Shown: one piece after another, positions 1-8,471 of the stretch
How positions within the stretch are numbered: the first letter of the stretch is position 1
Layout of the letters: every line of letters begins with the position of its first letter
NCBI GenBank assembly: GCA_947473355.1
Contig: CANJCQ010000046.1
Coordinates: 1-33,304, forward strand
Direction of reading: 5' to 3'
DNA from: Sphingomonadaceae bacterium
GTDB lineage: Bacteria; Pseudomonadota; Alphaproteobacteria; Sphingomonadales; Sphingomonadaceae
Length of the DNA: 33,304 nt
Notes under the pieces: generated by a model
The model's input: the letters and a program-made list of their open reading frames with translations, nothing else
Told to the model about the DNA's origin: nothing
Databases searched by the model: none
Position numbers and translations under genes: made by a program

Positions 1-69
1 CAGCGGGTCAGACTTCGCGTCCAGCCCCTCATACCGGCGTTGCAAATCGAAAAATCCCGGCTCGCCCAT
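1..69 (-). CDS. IS5-family transposase, N-terminal fragment (runs off the window)
   Basis: The reading frame from the ATG at 67-69 gives a protein beginning MGEPGFFDLQRRYEGLDAK, which matches the usual start of IS5-family transposases (a short 'PGFFDL..RY..L' motif before the N-terminal domain). Only 23 codons are visible and the frame is open to the window edge. An in-frame ATG nine codons upstream (94-96) is possible. The inner ATG is preferred because a GAGGGA sequence lies about 9 bases upstream of it, whereas the outer one has no room for a ribosome site. The DDE catalytic domain would lie outside the window. Family assignment rests on recognition of the N-terminus alone. Confidence 0.75.
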   Translation of the reverse strand, partial: MGEPGFFDLQRRYEGLDAKSDPL

Positions 70-146
70 CGCAAAAATCCCTCGGCGGTTCAGCATCCTT
101 GAATCGGATTTTGACCGCGCTGGAAAGGGGGAATTGTTCGAGGTGC
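1..146 (-). mobile_element. Partial IS5-family insertion sequence, transposase-proximal end
   Basis: The left edge lies inside an insertion sequence. The minus strand holds the start of an IS5-type transposase, and upstream of it, at 133-145, is a 13-bp segment (attgttcgaggtg) that recurs in inverted orientation at 33163-33175 near the other edge. The outer boundary next to host DNA is about 146-149; the exact base is uncertain because no clean target duplication could be fixed. Only about 146 bp of the element are inside the window. Confidence 0.75.
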
Positions 147-147
147 C

Positions 148-200
148 CTGTAATAGCTAAACACCGTGACAATCAGAAACACTAACGCAGCTTTTTCCAT
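148..200 (-). pseudogene. Start of a small membrane-anchored protein, interrupted by the IS
   Basis: Twelve bases beyond the virB11 stop codon (position 212) an ATG at 198-200, with GAAGGG just upstream, opens a frame reading MEKAALVFLIVTVFSYY. This is a charged start followed by a clear hydrophobic segment, as in a signal anchor. The frame runs straight into the insertion sequence at about 147, so the gene looks disrupted. Its position suggests it was the next gene of the vir operon. Its C-terminal part could be the fragment at 32857-33160, which abuts the other IS end on the same strand; joined directly, the two keep one reading frame. No function can be assigned. Confidence 0.5.
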
Positions 201-211
201 AACCCTTCGCA

Positions 212-1177
212 CTAGTTGACCATTATTGCGCCGATCCGCCGCTCACCGCCCCGGCGCTCCAGCTGGACCACCACGTCGATCACGCTTTTGGCATAGTCAA
301 TGGTCTCGGCTCGCGACAGGCCGAGGCCGGACTGCATCACCATCAGCGCCAATTGCTCGAGCGCGCCAGCCGGGCTGTTGGCATGGATCGTCGAGAAGCT
401 GCCGGGGTGGCCGGTGTTGATCGCGCGCAGGAAGCTGACGGCCTCGCTGCCGCGCAGTTCCCCCAGCACGATGCGGTCGGGCCGCATCCGCAGGCTCGCC
501 TGCAGCAGATCGTCGGTGGAGAGCCGGGCCTCGCCCATCTCGCCCTTGACCGCGACTAGCCCGAGCGAATTAGCATGGGACAGGCGGATTTCCGGGGTGT
601 CTTCGACCAGCACGATGCGCTCAGCCGCCGGGACTTCCCGCAGGAGGGCGTTGAGGAAAGTGGTCTTGCCGCTCGATGTGCCTCCGCTGATCAGCACTGT
701 TGCCCGTTCGCAGACGGCCGCGCGGAGGAACTGGATGGGGTCGGCGGCGGGGTCAGTGCTGCGCCACTGCGGCGTGCTCACCCCCGCCAGCGCCCCGTGA
801 TCATAAGCGCTCAGCGGCACGTCGACCAGCCGGTGCCGCCGGATCGCCATGGCCCAGTGGCGCCGTGTGGCTGGCGGGGCGACGATTTGCGCGCGCGCGC
901 CACCGGGCAAGCTCGCAGCCAGCACCGGGCGTTCACGGTTGATCCCCTGATGGGTCTCGCGCGCGATCTGCTGCGCCAGACGTTCGATCAGCCGGTCGTC
1001 CACCTGCGGAGCTTCATGGCGCACCATGCCCTGAATGCCCGCCGCCTCCAGCCATACTTCGCCGGGGCGATTGACGAGGATTTCGGTGACAGCGTCATCG
1101 GCCAGCCACTGCGCGAAGGGTTCGAGATGCGCGGCAAGATAGACGCCGCTGGTCAAGCCGGTAGCTTCGGCGTTCAC
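212..1177 (-). CDS. virB11: VirB11-type secretion ATPase
   Basis: This 321-residue protein is the hexameric cytoplasmic ATPase of a type IV secretion system (P-type DNA transfer ATPase), which powers pilus assembly and substrate transfer at the inner membrane with VirB4. The Walker A motif GGTSSGKT is at residues 165-172, followed by the acidic 'VEDTPEI' box and a Walker-B-like IVLGELRG. A conserved His box (TGHPGSFSTIHANS) follows. The start is GTG at 1175-1177: it overlaps the virB10 stop by four bases (GTGA), and the upstream extension of the frame is just virB10 DNA read out of frame. Length is normal for the family. It is the last intact gene of the operon; the next frame is cut by an insertion sequence. 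Confidence 0.95.
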   Translation of the reverse strand: MNAEATGLTSGVYLAAHLEPFAQWLADDAVTEILVNRPGEVWLEAAGIQGMVRHEAPQVDDRLIERLAQQIARETHQGINRERPVLAASLPGGARAQIVAPPATRRHWAMAIRRHRLVDVPLSAYDHGALAGVSTPQWRSTDPAADPIQFLRAAVCERATVLISGGTSSGKTTFLNALLREVPAAERIVLVEDTPEIRLSHANSLGLVAVKGEMGEARLSTDDLLQASLRMRPDRIVLGELRGSEAVSFLRAINTGHPGSFSTIHANSPAGALEQLALMVMQSGLGLSRAETIDYAKSVIDVVVQLERRGGERRIGAIMVN

Positions 1178-2301
1178 GGCGCCGCGCTCACGCTCGAAAA
1201 ATCGAGATCGCGCGCGGTGAACACCCGGATCGGCTGGCCGAGCCCGACCTTGACCGTCGGTGGAATGGAAATGTCGCGCTGCGCCCCGGCGGAGACGGCC
1301 TGCTGCGGGCCAGAAAGAATGACCGTGCCGGTGCCGCCGCCCACCGCCTGCCCCGCCGCGCCGATCACGGAGAGCAGGATCGCCGCGCCGAAGCGCTTGA
1401 CGAAGTGGCTGTCGACCTTGCCACCGAGCCCGTTCTGCCCGGAATAGTCGGTTCCCGGGCTTGCCAGCGCAATCGAAACGCCGTCGGGGCGCAGCAGCCG
1501 GGTCCACAGGATATAGGCCCGCGACTGGCCGACCGCGAGGCCGCTCTTGTATTCGCCAATAAGGTGGGAGCCGCGCGGGATCAGTACGCGGCGACCATCG
1601 AAGCTCTTGACGTCCTGACTGATCACGGCGCGGGCATAGCCCGGCAGATCGGAATTGATCGCGGTTTCGAGCACTGCGGTCATCAGCGTGCCTTGCGCAA
1701 CCGTGGTCGAAGGGCTGGTCATGCGGTCGGGTGTCGCAGTATCGGCCTTGCCGCTGACTCGCTCGGCGAAAAGTTCCTCCGGGGTAAGGCCCTCGCGCGC
1801 GAACCTGGCATTGGCAGCGGCGGCGGATTGCGGCGCGGCCTGGGCCATCGTCGCAGCAGCAGCCGGTGCACCAGCGCCATTGTCGAAGACCACTGCCGGA
1901 GCCCGCAGCCGTTCGCCTTCCTGGCCCATGCCATTAGCCATGGCGGGCATTGGCATGGGCGGCAGCGGCGCAGGCGCAGGTGTCGTGGCCATTGCCACGG
2001 GCTCTGCAGCGGGCGCCAACTGGATCGAGGCCGGGGCAGGGGCCATCAGATCGGCGGCGGGGGTCTGCACTGGCTCGGCTGGCTTGTTCTGCGCATTCTG
2101 GCGGCTGGTCGACATGGCAAACAGCGTGGCCGAACCCAGCAGCAGGGCAATGCTGGCGCCAAACATCAGCCCGGCCCGGTCTTTTCGGGCGAACTGGCTG
2201 GCGACGAGAGGGAAGTGGTTGGTCTGCGCCGCAACGAGGGCCTCGTCGGCAAGGTCATTACGCGGATCGGAAGTTCCGCTCAGAGGTGCACGTGCAGTCA
2301 T
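1174..2301 (-). CDS. virB10: VirB10-type T4SS channel protein
   Basis: VirB10 spans the periplasm from the inner membrane to the outer-membrane pore and transmits the energy state of the ATPases. The 375-residue product has a short cytoplasmic N-terminus, one membrane segment (about residues 42-58, GLMFGASIALLLGSATLF), a long Ala/Pro-rich linker (about 70-170) and a C-terminal TrbI/VirB10 domain. That domain contains the typical 'QGTLMTAVLETAINSDLPG' and 'VLIPRGSHLIGEY' stretches, a Gly-rich VGGGTGTV region and the 'PPTVKVGLGQPIRVF' end. The ATG at 2299-2301 overlaps the virB9 TGA, and its own TGA overlaps the virB11 GTG, indicating translational coupling. Assignment is firm. Confidence 0.95.
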   Translation of the reverse strand: MTARAPLSGTSDPRNDLADEALVAAQTNHFPLVASQFARKDRAGLMFGASIALLLGSATLFAMSTSRQNAQNKPAEPVQTPAADLMAPAPASIQLAPAAEPVAMATTPAPAPLPPMPMPAMANGMGQEGERLRAPAVVFDNGAGAPAAAATMAQAAPQSAAAANARFAREGLTPEELFAERVSGKADTATPDRMTSPSTTVAQGTLMTAVLETAINSDLPGYARAVISQDVKSFDGRRVLIPRGSHLIGEYKSGLAVGQSRAYILWTRLLRPDGVSIALASPGTDYSGQNGLGGKVDSHFVKRFGAAILLSVIGAAGQAVGGGTGTVILSGPQQAVSAGAQRDISIPPTVKVGLGQPIRVFTARDLDFSSVSAAP

Positions 2302-3059
2302 TGCATTACCTCGCTGGCGCTCGCCGTCTCGGCCACTGGTTTGGGTGGGCGCGGCGCGAGATTGGTCAGCAGCATATGTGCCTTGCCGCGCCGCAGGACA
2401 TAGCGCGGGGCGACCCCGTCGATGACCAGATAGTCGCCGCGCACGGTAAAATTGACCGGGCCTTCCTTGCCGTCGTCGCCGAAGCCGAAAATGCCGGGCA
2501 ATTCGGTGCTTGCGCTCCATGCGATAAAGGTCGCATCGCCATCGTCATAGATCCGCGCCGGGCGCAGCTTCCGGTCGCCTGTCATGCCCCAGCTGGTGTT
2601 GATCTCAGGCTTTGGTGGGCGCGCGGGGGCTTCAGCTGCCGTCTCGCTCGCCAACGCGGCTTCGGCCCGCTTCGCAAGCAGCGAGCCCGCCAGCTGGTCG
2701 TCGGGATAGAGGAACTGGATGGCATAGATGGCATGGCCCTTGGGGCCAACGATGCTGAGGTCGAACAGATAACGGCGGCGATCGGTGACCACGGTCATAT
2801 TGGTGCGGCCGTGGGCATAGAGCGGCTTGATGAACAGCATGTTGGCGCGCTTGTTCGGGGTCACCTGCCAGGCGGCGGCATCGCCGAGCGCGATATTCTC
2901 GATAGTTTCGTCCTCGGCGAACTGCATCAACGTCTGGATCGCGCGCTGGCCGACTACACTGAACACATGGTTGGGCGAATAGGTGAATTCTTCGGAGCGG
3001 CCTTCCGCGTGCGCCGGGGCGGCCAGCAGGAGCAGAATGGCGGCGATTACGCGTCTCAT
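2298..3059 (-). CDS. virB9: VirB9-type T4SS outer-membrane complex protein
   Basis: VirB9 forms the outer ring of the type IV secretion core complex with VirB10 and normally the lipoprotein VirB7. The 253-residue protein starts with a signal peptide (MRRVIAAILLLLAAPAHA, cleavage expected after AHA). An N-terminal CagX/VirB9 domain follows (FTYSPNHVFSVVGQ, then 'LFIKPLYAHGRTNMTVVTDR' and 'YLFDLSIV'). The C-terminal domain has 'TSWGMTGDRKLRPARIYDDG' and a final beta segment ending 'YVLRRGKAHMLL'. The start ATG overlaps the upstream virB6 stop (ATGA, 3056-3059). No lipobox is present, so VirB9 itself does not replace the missing VirB7. Length is a little shorter than Agrobacterium VirB9. Confidence 0.92.
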   Translation of the reverse strand: MRRVIAAILLLLAAPAHAEGRSEEFTYSPNHVFSVVGQRAIQTLMQFAEDETIENIALGDAAAWQVTPNKRANMLFIKPLYAHGRTNMTVVTDRRRYLFDLSIVGPKGHAIYAIQFLYPDDQLAGSLLAKRAEAALASETAAEAPARPPKPEINTSWGMTGDRKLRPARIYDDGDATFIAWSASTELPGIFGFGDDGKEGPVNFTVRGDYLVIDGVAPRYVLRRGKAHMLLTNLAPRPPKPVAETASASEVMQ

Positions 3060-4264
3060 GACATGGCTCTTTGCGGTGCGCGAAAGCCCTGGCCCAGCGA
3101 GCGGACTCGCGGATCACCGCCAGGGGTTAAGCCCGGCTCTGCGGATAAGGATGGGGTTGCAGGAACAATCACCGTGCGGCGATCACTCTCCGCCGGAGCG
3201 ACATCGTTCGCGGCCACTGCAGGCGAGCCCGTATTCAGGCTGCGCACCAGTTCGCGAACGCGTTCGTCAGGGGGAGGGGAACCAGCTTCGCCTGCATTCG
3301 ACGCGAAAGCGGCAGGCGGCGGCAGCAGGCCGACCACGCCTTGCCCACCCGCAGCATCGCTAGCCGCAAGGTCCGCATCGCTTCTGCCGCCCAGACGCAG
3401 GCTGCCGGTAATCATCGCCGCAGCGCGCATCGCCAGCACCATCAGCGAGAGATAGACAAAGGCGGCAAGGAAAATGTTGGTTGCCAGCCCCAGCGAGACC
3501 TGCCCGCCCGCGCGGGCCAGAGCGCGGATCATTGGCGCGGCCATGACCAGCGTTCCCCCGCCGATCAGCACCGCGAACAGCGGGGTCAGAGCCAGCATGA
3601 TCGCTGTCTTGAGCCAGCCCTCGAACAGGCCGCGCGTGCCCTTGAACAGGGCCATGATAATGAACACCGGCCCCAACGCCATCACTGCTGCCAGCGCAAT
3701 ACGTGCGACAATCAGCACGCCCACTGTACCTACCAGCAGCATCAGGCTGCCCATCCACAACAGATCAGCTGGCTTTGGCGAAGCATTGGCCACCATCGGC
3801 ACCGTGCCGACCGTGGCGGTGGCATTGGCGCCTTGCGCGAGGTGGGCACTGTTGGCGATGACATCAAACAGCACGTCGAGCCGCTGAGCAAACAGCTGGG
3901 TCGCGCTCCCCTGATTGCCGAGGATCACGCCGGCGATCTGGTCGGGCGCGCCGGTCAGCAGGTCCCAGCCGACGCTCTGATAGGCGACCCACGAGGTGGC
4001 GAAAGTCAGCACCAGCCCCAGCTGCAACATGCGCGGGGTCAGCAAGGACAGCCGCAACTGGGTGCGTCCGGTGAGCATGGAGATTGCCAGCAGCGCGATA
4101 TAGATCGTCAGGATCAAGGTCAGCGCCTGGCTCAGCGCGCTGGAGGTGCCAAACAGGCGCGCAAAGGCCGTTTCGACGGCATTGCCTGTGACGCAATCAA
4201 TGTTGCGCAGGGCATCGGCGATACCCATGGGCCCCTGTTCGGGGAATGTCGGGCAGATCTTCAT
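3056..4264 (-). CDS. virB6: VirB6-type T4SS polytopic membrane protein
   Basis: VirB6/TrbL proteins sit in the inner membrane and help guide substrate into the channel. The 402-residue product contains about six hydrophobic segments between residues 45 and 290 (for example ALTLILTIYIALLAISML, LLWMGSLMLLVGTVGVLIV and IALAAVMALGPVFIIMALF). 'FKGTRGLFEGWLKTAI' is the conserved central loop. A hydrophilic tail of roughly 100 residues, rich in Pro, Ala and Asp, follows the last segment. The start ATG at 4262-4264 overlaps the virB4 TGA; the open frame extends 12 codons further but that part is virB4 DNA. It joins directly to virB9, leaving no room for virB8. Confidence 0.9.
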   Translation of the reverse strand: MKICPTFPEQGPMGIADALRNIDCVTGNAVETAFARLFGTSSALSQALTLILTIYIALLAISMLTGRTQLRLSLLTPRMLQLGLVLTFATSWVAYQSVGWDLLTGAPDQIAGVILGNQGSATQLFAQRLDVLFDVIANSAHLAQGANATATVGTVPMVANASPKPADLLWMGSLMLLVGTVGVLIVARIALAAVMALGPVFIIMALFKGTRGLFEGWLKTAIMLALTPLFAVLIGGGTLVMAAPMIRALARAGGQVSLGLATNIFLAAFVYLSLMVLAMRAAAMITGSLRLGGRSDADLAASDAAGGQGVVGLLPPPAAFASNAGEAGSPPPDERVRELVRSLNTGSPAVAANDVAPAESDRRTVIVPATPSLSAEPGLTPGGDPRVRSLGQGFRAPQRAMS

Positions 4265-6660
4265 TCTGCCGCCTCGTGCAGCGGCGCGGCGCCTGGCCAA
4301 GGCTTGCCGGTGAGGAGCTGATACCAGTGTTCCGGGGCATCTCCCTGTTCCGCGCGCAGGGCATCGAGCCGCCGCACGGAGGCCTCGCGGCCCGAGAGCA
4401 CTGCCAGCATCTCGTCCATGCCGGTGAGGTCAAGCCGGATTACCACGCTGTGATTCGCATGGCGCACCAGGAAGCAATGGCTGTTTGCCGGCAATGCCCG
4501 GATCAGTTCGAGCTCGTGGAGCGACAGGCCGAAGCCTTTGCAGTAGTCGTCGATCTGGGCCTTGGCATTGGGCATGAAAATCTGCGTTGCGGTCTGCTCG
4601 ACAATGGCCGAGGCAATCCGGCTTTCCAGCGCATCGCGCGCGCTTTGCGTGCCGAATCCGACGATGGCATTGCGCTTGCGCAAGGTCTTGAGCCAGTCGC
4701 GAATGCGCGCTGCGAACACCTCGTCGTCGAGCGCCTTCCAGCCCTCGTCGATCACGATCATCGCAGGGGTGCCATCGAGCCGTTCGTCGACCCGGTGGAA
4801 CAGATACATCATCGCCGGGGTGCGCAATGCCGGGCTGTCGAGCAGCTCGGTCATGTCGAAACCGGCAACCTGGCAAGTCAGATCAAGCGCATCGTGTTCG
4901 TTGTCGAACAGCCATGCGTTCGGCCCCTGATGGATCCACGGACCCAGCCGCGCCGCAAGATCGCCCTCCTCGGGGCGGCGGTTGCCTGCGAGCAGCTCGC
5001 GGAAATAGCGCAGGCGGCGGAACTTGGGATCATTGTCATAGGCGACATCGACTGCCGTCGCGATCAGCCGTTCTTCCTCGCTGTCTTTCGGCACCAGCAT
5101 GGCCCGCAGCCAATCGACGAGGAAAGCGCGGTTGGCCGCGCTGTCGGGCAGTTGCAGCGGGTTGAACCCGGTCGGCTCGCCGGGCGTGAGCTGGGCATAG
5201 TGCCCGCCCAGCGCGCGAATGAAGATCTCCGCGCCGCGATCCTTGTCGAAGACAATCGTACGCGGTTTCAGCTTCTGGGCCTGCGCGGTGAGGAAATTGA
5301 GCACCACTGTCTTGCCCGAACCTGAGGGGCCGATGACAGTGAAATGGCCGAGATCGGCGGCGTGGAAATTGAAGAAATAGGGCGTGGAGCTGGTCGTTTC
5401 GAACAGGCTGATTGCCTCGCCCCAGTGGTTGCCCGTCATGCTACCCATCGGAAAGCCATGCAGCGAAATGAAGCCCGCTGCATTGCTGGTTGAGATCATC
5501 GCGCGGCGCACCGCATAGCTTTCGTTGCCTGGAAACTGGGCCCAGAAGGCTGGCTCAAGGTTGATATCCTCGCGCACTACAACCGCGCCGATGTCGGCCA
5601 GCACTGCCGCCGCGCCAGCCAGCGCGCTGTCGAGCGCGGGCATGGTGGGCGCGCGGACCAATAGGCTCAGGTGATGATCGCCGAACCCGGTCTGGCCGCT
5701 GATCAGCGCATCCTTGGCGCTTAGCATCTCGCGACGTTCGGTGGCCACATCGTCGTCGGCAGCGCGCAGGCGGCGGATCGCGAGGTCCATCCTCTCGCGG
5801 GCGATCTGGCGGTCGGCGGGGGCAAAAGTCTCGGTCAGCACGCATTCGCTGCCCAGCCGCAGCACCCCGTCGATGAGGCCGGCCCGGGTGGTGCCGGGAT
5901 AGTCCTTGACCGAGAGCACGCCGGCGAAATCGTGCATGCCCGCGCCTTGCAGCTCGAGCGTGTCGAGGCCGAAGCTGAGGCGGCGATAGGGAATGTGGTG
6001 GCCAAGATCGACGTCATCTGCCGGGCGCAGCACCGGGCGCATTTCGCCGTTGTATAGCGCCGAAAGCAGCTCGAGTGCCTCTGAACATTGGCCTTCGCGC
6101 GACGGGTAACAGCCGAGCTGGCGCGCGCCATAGGGCTCGAGGCTGGACAGCAGGGCCTGCGCAGCAGCATCGAGCTCGCGGATCAGGGCGGGGTCGATCT
6201 CCTCGCTGTCGCCATCAATGGTGCGGCCGAGCAGCCGGGCTACCCGTTCGGGCCAGCCTGCCTTGCCGCGCGCCGGGCGCCGAACCAATGTCAGAAATTG
6301 TTCGTTGATAAACAGCTGCTTGGTACCAAGCCGCTCGCGCCACTGCCGGTCGAGTTCGGCGGCGAAGGGGCTGTCGAACTCAGCAGCCAATGCGATACCA
6401 ATCTGCCGCCTTATGACGTGGTGGTAGAGGATGAAGCGACCGTCCAACGCCGAGCGCAGCATTACCTCGCGCACGCCGAGCATGTGATTGAGCTGATCGG
6501 CGGTTTCGGTCTCGAACGGCATGCCGGCAATCGCCAGCACCTGCATCAGCGCGCCATCGCGCAATTGCAGAGTGTGGTCGTCGAGGTGCCTGGCATAAGG
6601 CAGCCGGTCGCCCGCCCTGGCTTCCTTCTTGCCCCAGGCTGCCGGACCGGTCCACTTCAT
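4261..6660 (-). CDS. virB4: VirB4-type T4SS ATPase
   Basis: VirB4 is the large conserved ATPase of type IV secretion systems, needed for pilus biogenesis and substrate transfer at the inner membrane. The 799-residue product has an N-terminal CagE/TrbE/VirB domain ('DRLPYARHLDDHTLQLRDG' near residue 20). Its C-terminal RecA-like domain has Walker A GPSGSGKT at residues 444-451 and Walker B MIVIDEGW at 634-641. 'RKRNAIVGFGTQSARDAL' follows, as usual in the family. The ATG at 6658-6660 overlaps the virB3 TGA (ATGA), which fixes the start; a longer frame upstream is only virB3 DNA. Length is normal. The following gene is virB6, without the virB5 that usually lies between. Confidence 0.95.
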   Translation of the reverse strand: MKWTGPAAWGKKEARAGDRLPYARHLDDHTLQLRDGALMQVLAIAGMPFETETADQLNHMLGVREVMLRSALDGRFILYHHVIRRQIGIALAAEFDSPFAAELDRQWRERLGTKQLFINEQFLTLVRRPARGKAGWPERVARLLGRTIDGDSEEIDPALIRELDAAAQALLSSLEPYGARQLGCYPSREGQCSEALELLSALYNGEMRPVLRPADDVDLGHHIPYRRLSFGLDTLELQGAGMHDFAGVLSVKDYPGTTRAGLIDGVLRLGSECVLTETFAPADRQIARERMDLAIRRLRAADDDVATERREMLSAKDALISGQTGFGDHHLSLLVRAPTMPALDSALAGAAAVLADIGAVVVREDINLEPAFWAQFPGNESYAVRRAMISTSNAAGFISLHGFPMGSMTGNHWGEAISLFETTSSTPYFFNFHAADLGHFTVIGPSGSGKTVVLNFLTAQAQKLKPRTIVFDKDRGAEIFIRALGGHYAQLTPGEPTGFNPLQLPDSAANRAFLVDWLRAMLVPKDSEEERLIATAVDVAYDNDPKFRRLRYFRELLAGNRRPEEGDLAARLGPWIHQGPNAWLFDNEHDALDLTCQVAGFDMTELLDSPALRTPAMMYLFHRVDERLDGTPAMIVIDEGWKALDDEVFAARIRDWLKTLRKRNAIVGFGTQSARDALESRIASAIVEQTATQIFMPNAKAQIDDYCKGFGLSLHELELIRALPANSHCFLVRHANHSVVIRLDLTGMDEMLAVLSGREASVRRLDALRAEQGDAPEHWYQLLTGKPWPGAAPLHEAAE

Positions 6661-6935
6661 GGCGAATAGCTGTTGCAGCCCCAGCGCGACCAGTTGGGCA
6701 CGCGCGGGCAGCGGCTGACCTTGGCGATCCACAGATCGAAAATGCGCGGCTCGCGGAGGCATGCGAGATAGCCGATTGCATGGACCAGCAGCGCTACCGG
6801 CAAGGCAAGGAACGATCGGGTGATCAGGAAGGCCTCAGTGGTCACCGCGGCATTGATCACGAAATAGCTGTACGTCACCCCGCCGAACATCTGCGGGCGG
6901 GTCAGCGCGCGGAAGACAGGCGAGCGGGCCAGCAT
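6657..6935 (-). CDS. virB3: VirB3-type T4SS membrane protein
   Basis: This 92-residue protein is the small inner-membrane partner of VirB4. It has the family opening 'PVFRALTRPQMFGGVTYSYFV' and two closely spaced hydrophobic segments (about residues 22-58). The family 'D....W..K' pattern follows near residue 68 (DLWIAKV). The ATG directly follows the virB2 TAG with no gap, and the TGA overlaps the virB4 start, so it is translated in the same coupled chain. Length is typical. Order B2-B3-B4 is canonical. Confidence 0.9.
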   Translation of the reverse strand: MLARSPVFRALTRPQMFGGVTYSYFVINAAVTTEAFLITRSFLALPVALLVHAIGYLACLREPRIFDLWIAKVSRCPRVPNWSRWGCNSYSP

Positions 6936-7238
6936 CTAGTGCGCGATGCCAGCGGTTGATTGAATGCCGGCGACGATTGAAGCCGCGCCAAACAGGATGA
7001 AGCAGCCCAGGATCACTGTCGCCCCGAAGCGCCAGTTCATCCGGCCGGTCAGCATCATGAAGCCGACCATAGCCACGGCAATCACCGCGACCATGGTTGC
7101 GACATTGCCGAGCAGGGTATCGCGCAGCCAGCCCAGCGCGCTGACAATCGGGCCCGATCCGGCGGGATCGGCGGCCCAGGCAGTCTGCGGTTTAGCGAGC
7201 GTCAGCAAGGCAGCGGCCAAGGGGCGAGATGTCTTCAT
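6936..7238 (-). CDS. virB2: VirB2-type pilin
   Basis: VirB2/TrbC pilins are small proteins with a long signal peptide and two hydrophobic helices, polymerised into the T-pilus. The 100-residue product has a signal peptide (MKTSRPLAAALLTLAKPQTAWA, cleavage expected after AWA). Two membrane helices follow: LLGNVATMVAVIAVAMVGFMML and ATVILGCFILFGAASIVAGI. A basic loop (TGRMNWR) separates them, as in the family. The second ATG (7236-7238) is chosen because GGAG lies about 6 bases upstream; an in-frame ATG four codons earlier has no such site. It is followed without a gap by virB3. Confidence 0.88.
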   Translation of the reverse strand: MKTSRPLAAALLTLAKPQTAWAADPAGSGPIVSALGWLRDTLLGNVATMVAVIAVAMVGFMMLTGRMNWRFGATVILGCFILFGAASIVAGIQSTAGIAH

Positions 7239-7305
7239 CCGATTCTCCATGGCCGAAGGTCTACCGAGGCATCGCCGCTATGGCTAGCGCAGATGAAACC
7301 TGCGC

Positions 7306-7899
7306 TTAACGAACATAGTTGCCGAGCCGGGCCATGATTGCTGCAACATAGGCCCGGGTTTCGCGGATCGCGGGTACCCCGCCAGCGCGCTCGACCCGCT
7401 CGGGCCCGGCATTATAGGCTGCCAGTGCCTTGACCACATCGCCGCCGAACCGGTCCAGCATCTGCCGCAAATAGCGCGCGCCGCCTTCAAGGTTGGCCGC
7501 CGGATCGCGCGGATCGACGCCTAGTGCGCGCGCGGTGGCTGGCATCAGCTGGGTCAGCCCCATCGCACCCTTGGGGGACACGGCTTCATTGCGCCAGCGG
7601 CTCTCCTGCCACACCAGCGCTTCGAGCAGTGCGGGGCTGAGACTGTAACGGGCCGCGATCCTGGTCAGCAAGGTTGCACTGTCAATGGGTCCTTGTGTGA
7701 CTGCAGTAGCGGGAAGCGGCGATATGGCTGCCGGCACCCGGCCACCCGCATCGCGCCAGACCACGGCTCCTCCGCCCTCGCGGACCTGCATCGCGCCGCC
7801 CTGTCCGATTTCATAGACCTGCGCCCGGACAGACTGCGCCGCGCCGAGGCAGGAAAGCGCCGTGCAGGAAATCAACAGCAGCAATCTGGCAAGTCGCAC
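7306..7899 (-). CDS. virB1: VirB1-type lytic transglycosylase
   Basis: This is a secreted peptidoglycan-cleaving enzyme that opens the cell wall for assembly of the secretion channel. The 197-residue product begins with a signal peptide (M/V-RLARLLLLISCTALSC..., cleavage after VRA). It then has an SLT (Slt70-like) domain with the catalytic Glu in 'ALVWQESRWRNEAVS', the 'GAMGLTQLMPATA' motif and 'ALAAYNAGPERV' near the end. The start is GTG at 7897-7899: a GGGGGGAG run lies 6 bases upstream and the signal peptide begins there. It is first in the operon, 67 bases ahead of virB2, so transcription of the vir genes probably begins in the upstream gap (7900-8471). Confidence 0.9.
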   Translation of the reverse strand: MRLARLLLLISCTALSCLGAAQSVRAQVYEIGQGGAMQVREGGGAVVWRDAGGRVPAAISPLPATAVTQGPIDSATLLTRIAARYSLSPALLEALVWQESRWRNEAVSPKGAMGLTQLMPATARALGVDPRDPAANLEGGARYLRQMLDRFGGDVVKALAAYNAGPERVERAGGVPAIRETRAYVAAIMARLGNYVR

Positions 7900-8471
7900 T
7901 TGATGCTCCCCCCGGGGCAGGAACAAGATTGATATTGATTAAGCGCGCCGATTGCCAGCATAAATGTCGGCAGACATGGATGAGGAGTGTGGACCGAGCC
8001 GGAATCCAATTTAACATGTAAATAATTGATATATAGAATATAAATCAAAAGAGGTGGGAGCGAATCCATCAATCAGTCCATCATTATAGAATTCAAAATG
8101 GGTTCAATTCCCGAAGACGGAATCCATTCGAAGGGAAACTTTGATTCGGCCATGCAGTGCAACCCGGCGACCAACGTGCGACAAATATTAGGGCTGGCGA
8201 GCCCATCACGGCGCAGCCTGAACCAACAGAAGCGTTCTTTGCTTTGGTCGATGTAGAGCGGGGAGCATCTGGGCGGCGTCCCCCTATCCATTGCAGCGCC
8301 GTTCACATACTTATCAGCGCGGCTATTGCGCATAATAGGCGGGACCCAAAGTCCAGTCGCAGCCGATGTCAGATTGACAAATGCAACGGCGCCGATGAAT
8401 CGCGATTTCGCGTAACAATCGCGCTGAGCCTGCCGCAAAATTGGGCGAGGCCATAATTTTGGGGAATTGCC
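7900..8471. other. Intergenic region between the vir operon and the esterase gene
   Basis: This 572-bp gap separates the leftward vir operon from the rightward catabolic genes, so it should carry both promoters. The part at about 8010-8055 is clearly more AT-rich than its surroundings. A TTGACA hexamer at 8374-8379 could be a -35 box for the downstream gene, but no good -10 box follows. Short open frames exist on both strands (for example 8098-8256 on the plus strand, 52 codons), but none has a recognisable motif, ribosome site or gene-like composition that I trust. It may contain decayed gene remnants; I see nothing definite. Confidence 0.5.

Noticed and set aside
1950..3455. Long plus-strand frames opposite virB6, virB9 and virB10
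   Set aside because: They lack ribosome sites and motifs and mirror the codon bias of the vir genes.
8098..8125. A tRNA-like T-loop sequence (ggttcaattccc)
   Set aside because: The surrounding bases do not form acceptor, anticodon or D stems on either strand, so it is a chance match.
8374..8401. A promoter from the TTGACA hexamer ahead of the esterase gene
   Set aside because: The bases at the -10 position (TGAATC) match the consensus poorly, so it was not listed as a promoter.
8073..8438. A 121-codon minus-strand frame in the spacer upstream of the vir operon
   Set aside because: It has no family motif or ribosome site and its start would lie beside the esterase gene; treated as non-coding or decayed.
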